Below are positions 8,493 to 14,800 of a stretch of DNA of 19,863 bases, one piece after another. The position numbers and the translations under genes were made by a program. The DNA lies in the NCBI GenBank assembly GCA_044340865.1, contig JBIISW010000031.1:1-19863 (forward strand). Reading direction: 5' to 3'. A model generated the notes under the pieces. The model was not told the origin of the DNA and searched no databases. It saw only the letters and a list, made by a program, of their open reading frames with translations. How positions within the stretch are numbered: position 1 is the stretch's first letter; each line of letters begins with the position of its first letter. Origin of the DNA: UBA4416 sp044340865 (GTDB taxonomy: Bacteria; Bacteroidota; Bacteroidia; B-17B0; Aurantibacillaceae).

Positions 8493-9220
8493 TAATTTGT
8501 TTTTGTAGAAATGTCAGTGTTATATTTATGGTAATCCAATTTGTTATTCCAATAGTTCATTTGCTGTTTAACCCAGGCTTTCCGTTTTTGAATGTAATTA
8601 TTTGCTGGATTTGCTTTGTAATTTAAAGGGCTAGGTAAAATTGCTGCAATGGCGGCTGCTTCATCTTTTGAGAGATTTGAGGCTGATTTTTTAAACCAAA
8701 ATTGAGAGGCGGCTTCAGCACCATAAATTCCATTTCCCATTTCGATGCTATTGAGATATACTTCCATGATGCGTTCTTTGTTCCAGAAAAACTCAATTAA
8801 TAAGGTAAACCAAGCTTCTAATCCTTTTCTTAAATAGCTTCGCCCTTGCCATAAAAAAACATTTTTTGCTGTTTGCTGTGTAATTGTACTGCCACCTCTT
8901 ATTCTTTTTCCCACCTCATTTTCTTTCAATGCTTTTTGAATCGCTCCAAAATCAAAACCACTATGTTTTAAATAGTTTTGATCTTCACTGCAAACAACGG
9001 CTAATTGTAGTTGCGGTGAAATATTTTGAAGTGATACCCAATCATGCTTCATCATGATTTCATTTCCTGCGCTTTTTTGTTCTGCGCATCTAATAATCAT
9101 TAGTGGGGTTATAGGCACAGGCATCCACCTATAAATCACAACAGATGCTGTCGAAAGTATAACAAACAGTAATCCTGTTTTCCAAATGATTTTAAATATT
9201 TTCCCTAAAATGGTTTTCAA
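8492..9220 (-). CDS. mtgA: Monofunctional biosynthetic peptidoglycan transglycosylase (GT51)
   Basis: This enzyme polymerises lipid II into glycan strands at the outer face of the inner membrane. A single membrane anchor spans residues ~12-31. GT51 motifs follow in order: CSEDQNYLKHSGFDFGAI (catalytic E79), RGGSTITQQTAKNVFL (108-123), and the NKERIMEVYLNSIEMGNGIYG block (147-167), then EAAAIAAILPSPLNY. At 242 residues with no transpeptidase domain it is monofunctional MtgA rather than PBP1. The start codon is TTG at 9220. No ATG exists between the upstream in-frame stop and this codon, and the first internal ATG lies after the membrane segment, so the TTG is needed to keep the anchor. It leads a four-gene minus-strand group and is divergent from the thioredoxin gene. 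Confidence 0.93.
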   Translation of the reverse strand: MKTILGKIFKIIWKTGLLFVILSTASVVIYRWMPVPITPLMIIRCAEQKSAGNEIMMKHDWVSLQNISPQLQLAVVCSEDQNYLKHSGFDFGAIQKALKENEVGKRIRGGSTITQQTAKNVFLWQGRSYLRKGLEAWFTLLIEFFWNKERIMEVYLNSIEMGNGIYGAEAASQFWFKKSASNLSKDEAAAIAAILPSPLNYKANPANNYIQKRKAWVKQQMNYWNNKLDYHKYNTDISTKTN

Positions 9221-9298
9221 TTGTATGTAAAAATATTATTTAATTTATTTTTTGCGTACCTTGTATTTTTATTTTAGCAACATCTCTTTCTTAATAAC

Positions 9299-9793
9299 AT
9301 GACTAAAAAACAAATCTATAATATTTTAATTATTGCCGTCTTAGGACTAATTGGTCTGTATTTATTTAATAAATATAAAGTTGCTCCAAAAATGGATGTT
9401 GTAAATTTATCGGTGGTTGATTCAACCTCAAAGCCTTTTGATATTCATTCATTAAAAGGAAAAAAAACAATCGTGGCTTTCTACGCTTCTTGGTGTCCTG
9501 ATTGCATTAAAGAACTTCACGTGTTGAATGAAATAAAAAATGAGAAATTAAACGACGTTGATGTTTTAGCGATTACTGACGAAACGATTGAGAAACTAAA
9601 TACATTTAAAAACAAAAAACAATTTCCTTTTACTTTTTTAAAATTGACAAAATCATTCAACGAATTAAAAATATTTTCTATTCCAACAGTTTATTTATTG
9701 AATACTAAAGGGGAAGTTGTTTATCAAAAAGTCGGATATATCAATTGGAAAGATGAATCTGAATTATTGCATTTAAAAACACTTATGGATTGA
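9299..9793 (+). CDS. Membrane-anchored TlpA-like thioredoxin-fold protein
   Basis: The protein is probably a periplasmic thiol-disulfide oxidoreductase. Residues 6-23 form one membrane anchor. The thioredoxin fold follows, with the redox motif C66-P-D-C69 inside FYASWCPDCIKEL. The conserved cis-proline region appears as FSIPTVYLLNTKGEV near residues 135-150. The short region between the anchor and the fold (SSxPFDIHSLKGKKTIVAFYA type) matches the TlpA/ResA/AlkA-like group. At 164 residues it is a single-domain form without the long N-terminal DUF4369 domain seen in many Bacteroidota TlpA proteins. The ATG at 9299 is the only sensible start. It is divergent from mtgA. Electron partner and substrates, for example cytochrome c maturation, are unknown. 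Confidence 0.88.
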   Translation: MTKKQIYNILIIAVLGLIGLYLFNKYKVAPKMDVVNLSVVDSTSKPFDIHSLKGKKTIVAFYASWCPDCIKELHVLNEIKNEKLNDVDVLAITDETIEKLNTFKNKKQFPFTFLKLTKSFNELKIFSIPTVYLLNTKGEVVYQKVGYINWKDESELLHLKTLMD

Positions 9794-9944
9794 TTAGGCT
9801 AAAAAAATCCACATGACATTTTTCTCATTATAAAGTCTATTTATTTTATAACTCTTTTTTCATAAAATTCCTTAATTTATGAGATTTCCATTTATTAAAG
9901 TCAGAAATAATAAATATATTTAAGGCTCGAAAAATTAATGAATT

Positions 9945-11354
9945 ATGGTAAAGATAAAATTTGGAACTGATGGATGGAGAGCATTAATTGCTCAAGATTT
10001 TACTGAAGAAAATGTAGCAAGAGTAACAGAGGCAACCGCATTATGGTTAAAGAAAAAGTTTGAAAACCCAAGTGTGGTTGTTGGACACGATTGTCGTTTT
10101 GCAGGAGAATTGTTTGCACACACCACAGCAAAAGTTTTTTTAGCTCACGGTATAAAAGTATATTTAGCAAAGGGTTTTATATCAACACCAATGATATCGC
10201 TCGGTGCTGTAAAATATAAAACGAGTTTGGGAATTATTATTACAGCTAGTCATAATCCCCCAGCATATAATGGCTATAAAATTAAAGCGCATTATGGCGG
10301 TCCTTTAGGCCCTGAATTAGTTCAAGAAATTGAAGATGCCATTCCTGAAATTTGTCAGGCTGATTTTAAATCAGTAAATTTTGATAAAGCGAAAGCTGAT
10401 GGATTATTATTAGATGCGCCTTTAGAAGACATGTATATCAAGCATGTTGAAGATAATTTTGACTTAAAAGCAATTAAGGATTCTAAAATGAACCTTGCTT
10501 ATGATAGTATGTTTGGCGCGGGTAAAAATGTAATGAAACGTTTATTTCCAGAAATCTATCATTTACATGGTGATGATAATCCTGGATTTCATGGACAAGC
10601 ACCAGAACCCATTCATAAAAATTTATTAGAGTTTAGTGATTTCATTAAAGAAAAAGGAAACATTTCTTGTGGTTTAGCAACTGATGGAGATGCCGATAGA
10701 ATAGGGCTTTACGATAATGAAGGAAATTTTGTGGATTCACATCATATTATTTTACTGTTAATTCATTATTTAGTGAAATATAAAAAACAAACTGGTAAAG
10801 TTGCCACAGCGTTTAGTACTACCGTAAAAATAAATAATATGTGTAAACATTATGGTTTACCATTAGATGTTGTAAAAATTGGTTTTAAATACATCTGTGG
10901 AATTATGGTTACCGAAGATGTTTTAGTTGGTGGAGAAGAGAGTGGGGGAATTGCCATAAAAGGTCATATTCCTGAGCGCGATGGTATTTGGATGGGATTA
11001 GTCATTTGGGAATTTATGGCTAAAACAGGTAAATCATTAAAAGAATTAATTCAGGAAGTATATGATATTACGGGCACATTTTGGTTTGAGCGAAATGATT
11101 TAAAAATTGATGAAGTTACTAAACAAAGAGTATTAGAGAATTGTAAGTCCAATTCGTATACTAAATTTGGCAAATACACAGTTTCTCGTGTTGATGATTT
11201 AGATGGTTATAAATTCTTTTTTGATGAAAATACGTGGATGATGATTCGCCCAAGTGGAACAGAACCTGTTTTAAGAGTTTATGCAGAAGCTGCCACCAAA
11301 GAAATAGCTTTTGATATTTTGGACGACACCATAAAAGTGTTGTTAGATAAATAA
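9945..11354 (+). CDS. Phosphoglucomutase/phosphomannomutase family enzyme (alpha-D-phosphohexomutase)
   Basis: This cytoplasmic enzyme interconverts hexose 1- and 6-phosphates, supplying sugar nucleotides for LPS and polysaccharide. All four active-site loops are present: phosphoserine loop TASHNPP with S102, metal loop DGDADR (D247, D249, D251), sugar-binding loop GEESGG (330-335), and phosphate-binding loop RPSGTEP (435-441). At 469 residues it is of typical length and complete. Which hexose it prefers cannot be decided; the GEESGG loop occurs in both glucose- and mannose-phosphate enzymes. The ATG at 9945 precedes KIKFGTDGWRA, the conserved N-terminus. The 151-bp gap upstream carries only a near-match to the Bacteroidota -7 box (TATATTTA at 9915-9922). 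The gene ends at a strong hairpin. Confidence 0.93.
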   Translation: MVKIKFGTDGWRALIAQDFTEENVARVTEATALWLKKKFENPSVVVGHDCRFAGELFAHTTAKVFLAHGIKVYLAKGFISTPMISLGAVKYKTSLGIIITASHNPPAYNGYKIKAHYGGPLGPELVQEIEDAIPEICQADFKSVNFDKAKADGLLLDAPLEDMYIKHVEDNFDLKAIKDSKMNLAYDSMFGAGKNVMKRLFPEIYHLHGDDNPGFHGQAPEPIHKNLLEFSDFIKEKGNISCGLATDGDADRIGLYDNEGNFVDSHHIILLLIHYLVKYKKQTGKVATAFSTTVKINNMCKHYGLPLDVVKIGFKYICGIMVTEDVLVGGEESGGIAIKGHIPERDGIWMGLVIWEFMAKTGKSLKELIQEVYDITGTFWFERNDLKIDEVTKQRVLENCKSNSYTKFGKYTVSRVDDLDGYKFFFDENTWMMIRPSGTEPVLRVYAEAATKEIAFDILDDTIKVLLDK

Positions 11355-11360
11355 AAATGA

Positions 11361-11403
11361 GTTCATAAAAAAAGCCTTCATACAGAAGGCTTTTTTTATG
11401 AAC
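11361..11403. terminator. Bidirectional intrinsic terminator, perfect 19-bp stem
   Basis: GTTCATAAAAAAAGCCTTC (11361-11379), loop ATACA, then its exact reverse complement (11385-11403). The GC-rich tip GCCTTC/GAAGGC is followed by seven T on the plus strand and, by symmetry, on the minus strand. It lies between the convergent stops of the phosphohexomutase gene (11354) and the M24 peptidase gene (11406), so it can end transcription from both sides. Confidence 0.92.
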
Positions 11404-11405
11404 GA

Positions 11406-12083
11406 CTAAACCAATAATTGCTCATGAAAACCACCAATTTCTTCTAGCTTATCAATAAAATGAATTTCTAAAATCCATTCTCTATTTAATCCATTAACAT
11501 CTGAATCATTCATTATTTTTAGATTATCAGGATGAATGTAATTTTCAATTTCTTCACCTTGAATCGTTTCATGAGGAAAATTGCCAATTAAATGTCCACC
11601 AATTGGGCCTGCCCATTCCCAGCCATATTTTGGAGCTAAAGAAGAAATGAACTCGTAAAACTGTGCCCCTGTTAAATTTGAATGATTGAAATAATAGTCT
11701 CTGGCTTCTTTCCAAGCTAATTCCACATCTTGTTTTAATTTATGTTTTTTGGGATTATTACCTATAACATAAGTTCTACCAACATCTGCTTCCCATTCTT
11801 CAAACACAGGACCAAAATCAAAAAATAAAATGTCATCCTCTTTAATAGTTAAGTTTTCAGGATTTTCTCGGTAAGGCAATAATGTGTTTTTTCCCACTCT
11901 TACAATGCGCTTATGCCAGTATTTTTTTATTCCAAATAAATCAAAAGCAAGGTCAAAAATTTCTTTATTAAGTTCTGTCTCTGTTTTTTTTGAACAAATT
12001 AAACCTTTAGTTTCTATCTCATTAAATAACTGTAACGCTTTATTTTCCGCTTCAATTAAATTTTGTATTTTATTGCTAATCAT
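11406..12083 (-). CDS. M24 family metallopeptidase (aminopeptidase P / methionine aminopeptidase fold)
   Basis: This 225-residue protein has the pita-bread fold with the complete dinuclear metal set: D89 in FFDFGP, D100 in EADVGRT, H164 in GGHLIGNFPHE, E206 in LEIHF and E221 in FHEQLL. An active metal-dependent aminopeptidase or dipeptidase is therefore likely. It lacks the N-terminal creatinase-like domain of full aminopeptidase P, so it is a catalytic-domain-only member. No signal peptide is seen, so it should be cytoplasmic. The ATG at 12083 is followed by a helical lead with many Glu/Lys. It lies 28 bp downstream of the DUF1415 gene on the same strand, so the two probably form an operon. 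Substrate is unknown. Confidence 0.88.
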   Translation of the reverse strand: MISNKIQNLIEAENKALQLFNEIETKGLICSKKTETELNKEIFDLAFDLFGIKKYWHKRIVRVGKNTLLPYRENPENLTIKEDDILFFDFGPVFEEWEADVGRTYVIGNNPKKHKLKQDVELAWKEARDYYFNHSNLTGAQFYEFISSLAPKYGWEWAGPIGGHLIGNFPHETIQGEEIENYIHPDNLKIMNDSDVNGLNREWILEIHFIDKLEEIGGFHEQLLV

Positions 12084-12111
12084 TTTGTTAGTTTATTTTA
12101 TTAAAGTTATA

Positions 12112-12651
12112 CTATAAACAAGCCAATCGTAAAGCTTGCATATATTCTAATCCTTTATGTTGAGCAAAAGCAATATTTTTATGTGGAATGGCTTCCGGAT
12201 TTTTATAAAACTCTAAAACTTTAGTAATACTATCTTCTCTTAAAAGATGTAACATTGGGTAAATCGAACGATTGGTATAATTTGCAGGATCTAAGTCATT
12301 AGAGCCTTCAAAACAATAATCGGGATGAAAACTTGCTAATTGATATATGCCATCGTATTTGTTTTTCGAAATCCAACGTTCGGCTTTATTAATAAGTTTC
12401 AAATAAGAATCAAAATTTGTAAAACAATTTTCGAAAATAATAAAAGTAGTTTCTAAGTGATTGTTTTCATTTAAGTAATTTATTTCTTTTTCTAATATTG
12501 AAATACTTTCTTCTTCACAAAGATTTGATTGAACAGAATAATGAATTGTTTTTTTTAATAGTGCTTTAGCTGCAAATGGGCAAAAATTACAATCCACAAC
12601 AACTTGCTTAATCCATTTTTCTGTTTGTTCTATTATATCTTTATCTAGCAT
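12112..12651 (-). CDS. DUF1415 family protein
   Basis: This 179-residue soluble protein matches the DUF1415 family, which has no established function. Recognisable blocks are the N-terminal Cys motif VDCNFCPFA (19-27), the central FHPDYCFEGS, and DPANYTNRSIYPMLHLLREDS. The two N-terminal Cys with a further Cys in PDYCFEG, plus conserved His and Asp residues, would suit metal or cofactor binding, but that is inference. No signal peptide or membrane segment is present. It is divergent from rnhA with only 43 bp between start codons, and the M24 peptidase follows 28 bp downstream on the same strand. Confidence 0.85.
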   Translation of the reverse strand: MLDKDIIEQTEKWIKQVVVDCNFCPFAAKALLKKTIHYSVQSNLCEEESISILEKEINYLNENNHLETTFIIFENCFTNFDSYLKLINKAERWISKNKYDGIYQLASFHPDYCFEGSNDLDPANYTNRSIYPMLHLLREDSITKVLEFYKNPEAIPHKNIAFAQHKGLEYMQALRLACL

Positions 12652-12672
12652 ATTTGTTTAAGCTAATATCCG

Positions 12673-12693
12673 TATTTTTGAATTTCAAAATCA
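12673..12693. promoter_or_regulatory. Overlapping divergent promoters for rnhA (+) and the DUF1415 gene (-)
   Basis: On the plus strand TATTTTTG (12673-12680) is an exact Bacteroidota -7 box (TAnnTTTG) ending 14 nt before the rnhA ATG. On the minus strand TGATTTTG (12686-12693) matches with one mismatch and sits upstream of the DUF1415 start. The two boxes form a perfect palindrome, TTTTGAA-T-TTCAAAA (12676-12690), so the two polymerases would compete. No convincing -33 element is seen. Confidence 0.5.
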
Positions 12694-12694
12694 T

Positions 12695-13177
12695 ATGCAA
12701 GATACAATAAATCATTCTATTGAAATATACACAGACGGAAGTTGTCATACACAGTTATGTGTTGGAGCTTGGGCAAGTATTATTTTAGCAAATGAAGATG
12801 TTATAAATTTATCAGGTGTGGTTGAAAATACAACCCATAATCGGATGGAAATTTTAGCTGTTATAAAAGCCTTAGAATTTGTTCTAGAGAAAATAAATCA
12901 TTCCAATCTTAAAATTACAGTTGTTTCTGATAGTCAGTATGTTGTTGGATTATTAAATAGGCGCCCAAAATTTATTTTAAGTGATTATAAAACAAAAGCT
13001 GGTAACGATATAAGAAACAAAGACTTAGTGTTAAGTTTGTTTAATGTTACAGATAATTTAAATATTGATTTTGTGAAAATTAAAGCTCATCAAAAACCAA
13101 CAGGTGTAACTAATTACAATAATGAAGTAGATAAATTATGCAGAAGTTTGGTGCGGAAAAACTTGTGCAATTTATAG
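12695..13177 (+). CDS. rnhA: Ribonuclease HI
   Basis: The enzyme degrades the RNA strand of RNA-DNA hybrids (R-loops, primers). The four carboxylates of the RNase H fold are visible: D14 in IYTDGSC, E52 in HNRMEI, D79 in VVSDSQYV and D146 in NNEVDKLC, with the flexible-loop His as H132 in KIKAHQ. At 160 residues the length equals typical RNase HI. The basic-protrusion region is short and shows NRRPKFILSDYKTKAGNDIRNKDL. The ATG at 12695 lies only 14 nt beyond an exact -7 promoter box, so the mRNA leader should be very short. Function is secure. Confidence 0.92.
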   Translation: MQDTINHSIEIYTDGSCHTQLCVGAWASIILANEDVINLSGVVENTTHNRMEILAVIKALEFVLEKINHSNLKITVVSDSQYVVGLLNRRPKFILSDYKTKAGNDIRNKDLVLSLFNVTDNLNIDFVKIKAHQKPTGVTNYNNEVDKLCRSLVRKNLCNL

Positions 13178-13284
13178 GGTTTCAGCTTTTAATTATTTCA
13201 GGCATGGTCTCATTGAATATCCTTTCATTGTTGGTTTTATTATTGTTTTTAACATGTTGCCATTTGTTTTTTAATCGGAAATAA
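13138..13284 (+). CDS. Possible 48-aa membrane miniprotein overlapping the rnhA 3' end
   Basis: An ATG at 13138, in another frame inside the last 40 bases of rnhA, opens a frame to TAA at 13284. It encodes MQKFGAEKLVQFIGFQLLII, then a hydrophobic run rich in Leu (NILSLLVLLLFLTCCHLFF) ending NRK. A shorter version would start at the ATG at 13204 (26 aa). One or two membrane helices are plausible, with positive residues at the C-terminus. No promoter or ribosome-binding site of its own is seen, so it would be translated by coupling to rnhA. It could also be chance in AT-rich DNA, where T-rich codons read as Leu and Phe. Confidence 0.25.
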   Translation: MQKFGAEKLVQFIGFQLLIISGMVSLNILSLLVLLLFLTCCHLFFNRK

Positions 13285-13295
13285 AAAATAATGCA

Positions 13296-13330
13296 AAAAA
13301 AAAGCTCAAACTAAGTTTGAGCTTTTTTTT
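13296..13330. terminator. Bidirectional intrinsic terminator
   Basis: A perfect 16-bp inverted repeat: AAAAAAAAGCTCAAAC (13296-13311), loop TAA, GTTTGAGCTTTTTTTT (13315-13330). The GCTCAAAC core is flanked by eight A on one side and eight T on the other, giving a U-tract in either direction. It separates rnhA (+) from the convergent small lipoprotein gene (-). Confidence 0.9.
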
Positions 13331-13344
13331 ATACTAGTTAAATA

Positions 13345-13614
13345 CTAGTGCTTTTTTCCACCTTTAGTAGCTTCAGCAGCTTTAGCTAAAGAATCTGCAG
13401 TAGCAGTAGCTTTTGCTAAAGAATCAGCAGTAGCAGCAGCAGCAGCTTCCATTTCAGCAACTTTTGCTAAAGAATCAGCAGCAACTTGATTAGCAGCAGC
13501 GATAGAATCTTCTTGAGCTTTAGCTTTAGCAGCTAATTCTTCTTTAGAAGGACCACAAGATACAAATGCAACTGACAATGCAGCTACAGCAACGATTGAT
13601 AATACTTTTTTCAT
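13345..13614 (-). CDS. Small Ala-rich repetitive lipoprotein
   Basis: This 89-residue precursor has a signal peptide MKKVLSIVAVAALSVAFVSC with lipidation expected at Cys20. The mature ~70 residues are almost all Ala, Lys, Glu, Asp and Ser, with three copies of ADSLAK (46-51, 63-68, 73-78) and a basic end GGKKH. The pattern predicts one long amphipathic helix or coiled coil with no globular domain. In size and composition it recalls structural murein-type lipoproteins, but no homology to E. coli Lpp is claimed. It has its own exact -7 promoter box and a strong terminator, so it is a monocistronic and probably well-expressed gene. Function is not known. Confidence 0.8.
   Translation of the reverse strand: MKKVLSIVAVAALSVAFVSCGPSKEELAAKAKAQEDSIAAANQVAADSLAKVAEMEAAAAATADSLAKATATADSLAKAAEATKGGKKH
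13381..13490. repeat. Imperfect internal tandem repeats coding for ADSLAK segments
   Basis: Two adjacent 30-bp units (13381-13410 and 13411-13440) differ at only a few positions and share GCTAAAGAATC-GCAGTAGCAG. A third partial copy begins near 13462 with TTTTGCTAAAGAATCAGCAG. Short GCA/GTA triplet runs lie between. The units are whole codons, so gain or loss of one would keep the lipoprotein frame. Confidence 0.75.
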
Positions 13615-13649
13615 TTTTTAAGTTTTGTTAAGGTTTATTAATACGATGG

Positions 13650-13657
13650 CAAAATTA
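13650..13657 (-). promoter_or_regulatory. Promoter -7 box of the small lipoprotein gene
   Basis: TAATTTTG on the minus strand fits TAnnTTTG exactly and ends 35 nt before the ATG at 13614. This predicts a leader of about 28 nt. The -33 region is only T-rich, without a clear TTTG. Confidence 0.5.
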
Positions 13658-13707
13658 CATGTTTTTTTGAATTAACGTTAAAAAAAGAGAAAATATTTTT
13701 TTATTTT

Positions 13708-13726
13708 TTAACAATCACATTGTTAA
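13708..13726. promoter_or_regulatory. Perfect 8+3+8 palindrome, candidate operator between lipoprotein and pyrD
   Basis: TTAACAATCACATTGTTAA has exact 8-bp arms around CAC. It ends just before the predicted -33 region of pyrD and lies upstream of the lipoprotein promoter. A second palindrome, TTAACGTTAA, sits at 13672-13681, and another TTGTTAA half-site at 13625-13631. The size and symmetry fit a dimeric helix-turn-helix regulator. No regulator is identified, and chance is possible in AT-rich DNA. Confidence 0.4.
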
Positions 13727-13727
13727 T

Positions 13728-13758
13728 AGTTTTAAAAAGCCTATAAAACGTACATTTG
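13728..13758 (+). promoter_or_regulatory. pyrD promoter placed for a leaderless mRNA
   Basis: TACATTTG (13751-13758) is an exact Bacteroidota -7 box, with a weak TTTT (13730-13733) at the -33 distance, 17 bp upstream. The box ends only 4 nt before the pyrD ATG at 13763, so transcription should begin at or within about three bases of the start codon. Confidence 0.5.
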
Positions 13759-13762
13759 CACC

Positions 13763-14800
13763 ATGATTTACAAACTATTTTTAAGACCATTTCTTTTTAG
13801 AATTAGCCCTGAAAAAGCCCATTATTTAACGTTTGACTTGTTAAAATTGGCAATTGGACATGCTTTTGGTCGATTTTTCGCAACTTGTTTATATAATTTC
13901 AGTAATCAAAAACTAAAAAAACAGTTATTTGGCTTAACTTTTGAAAATCCAGTTGGTTTAGCTGCTGGTTTAGATAAAAATGCTACTCATTTTAATGAAT
14001 TGTCTTGTCTTGGTTTTGGATTTATTGAAATTGGGACATTAACACCGAAACCTCAACCGGGTAATGATAAACCTCGATTATTTAGATTACCAAAGGATAA
14101 TGCACTAATTAATAGAATGGGATTTAATAATATAGGCGTTGATGAAGCTGTAATTAAATTAAAAAATAGAAAAACAAATACCATTCTTGGAGGAAATATC
14201 GGAAAAAATAAGCTTACTTCAAATGAGGATGCCATTAAAGATTATGAATATTGTTTTTTAGCATTATTTGATGTAGTTGATTATTTCGTTGTAAATGTTA
14301 GTTCGCCAAATACCCCAAATTTAAGGGATTTACAAGATAAGGAACCATTAACACATCTATTAAATCATCTTCAAAATATCAATAATGCAAAGTTGAAACG
14401 AAAACCTATTTTATTGAAAATTGCACCCGATTTAACGAATTCACAGTTAGATGATATTATTGAAATTGTATCCGTCACTAAAATTGATGGAATTATTGCG
14501 ACAAATACCACGCTTGCTCGCGAGCCTTTGAGTTATTCTAAAAAATTTATTGAACAAATAGGTATGGGAGGTTTGAGTGGTAAGCCTTTAGCAAAAAGAA
14601 GTACAGAAGTGATAGCTTATTTAAAGACAACATCTAATAATGCATTTCCAGTCATTGGAGTAGGTGGGATTCATTCAGTTAAAGATGCTATGGAAAAATT
14701 GGATGCTGGCGCTGATTTATTACAATTGTATACTGGATTTGTATATGAAGGTCCATCTTTAATAAAAAAAATTAATAAAGCTATCCTATTAAGAAAATGA
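13763..14800 (+). CDS. pyrD: Dihydroorotate dehydrogenase (quinone), class 2
   Basis: This FMN enzyme oxidises dihydroorotate to orotate in pyrimidine synthesis and passes electrons to the quinone pool at the inner membrane. The N-terminal ~45 residues (MIYKLFLRPFLFRISPEKAH) are the helical membrane-docking extension that marks class 2. FMN and substrate motifs follow: NPVGLAAGLDKNA (62-74), EIGTLTPKPQPGN (89-101), NRMGFNN (117-123) and VNVSSPNTPNLRDLQ (177-191), which holds the class 2 catalytic Ser. The C-terminal GVGGI and QLYTGFVYEGP bind the FMN phosphate. At 345 residues the length is normal. The ATG at 13763 directly follows a promoter box. The downstream gene overlaps by four bases (ATGA). 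Confidence 0.95.
   Translation: MIYKLFLRPFLFRISPEKAHYLTFDLLKLAIGHAFGRFFATCLYNFSNQKLKKQLFGLTFENPVGLAAGLDKNATHFNELSCLGFGFIEIGTLTPKPQPGNDKPRLFRLPKDNALINRMGFNNIGVDEAVIKLKNRKTNTILGGNIGKNKLTSNEDAIKDYEYCFLALFDVVDYFVVNVSSPNTPNLRDLQDKEPLTHLLNHLQNINNAKLKRKPILLKIAPDLTNSQLDDIIEIVSVTKIDGIIATNTTLAREPLSYSKKFIEQIGMGGLSGKPLAKRSTEVIAYLKTTSNNAFPVIGVGGIHSVKDAMEKLDAGADLLQLYTGFVYEGPSLIKKINKAILLRK

Noticed and set aside
9825..9855. Inverted repeat TTATAAA ... TTTATAA before the phosphohexomutase gene
   Set aside because: It is purely A/T in very AT-rich DNA, with a long loop and no support as an operator or terminator.
13381..13490. CRISPR-like repeat array
   Set aside because: The repeats are in-frame codons of an Ala-rich protein without unique spacers.
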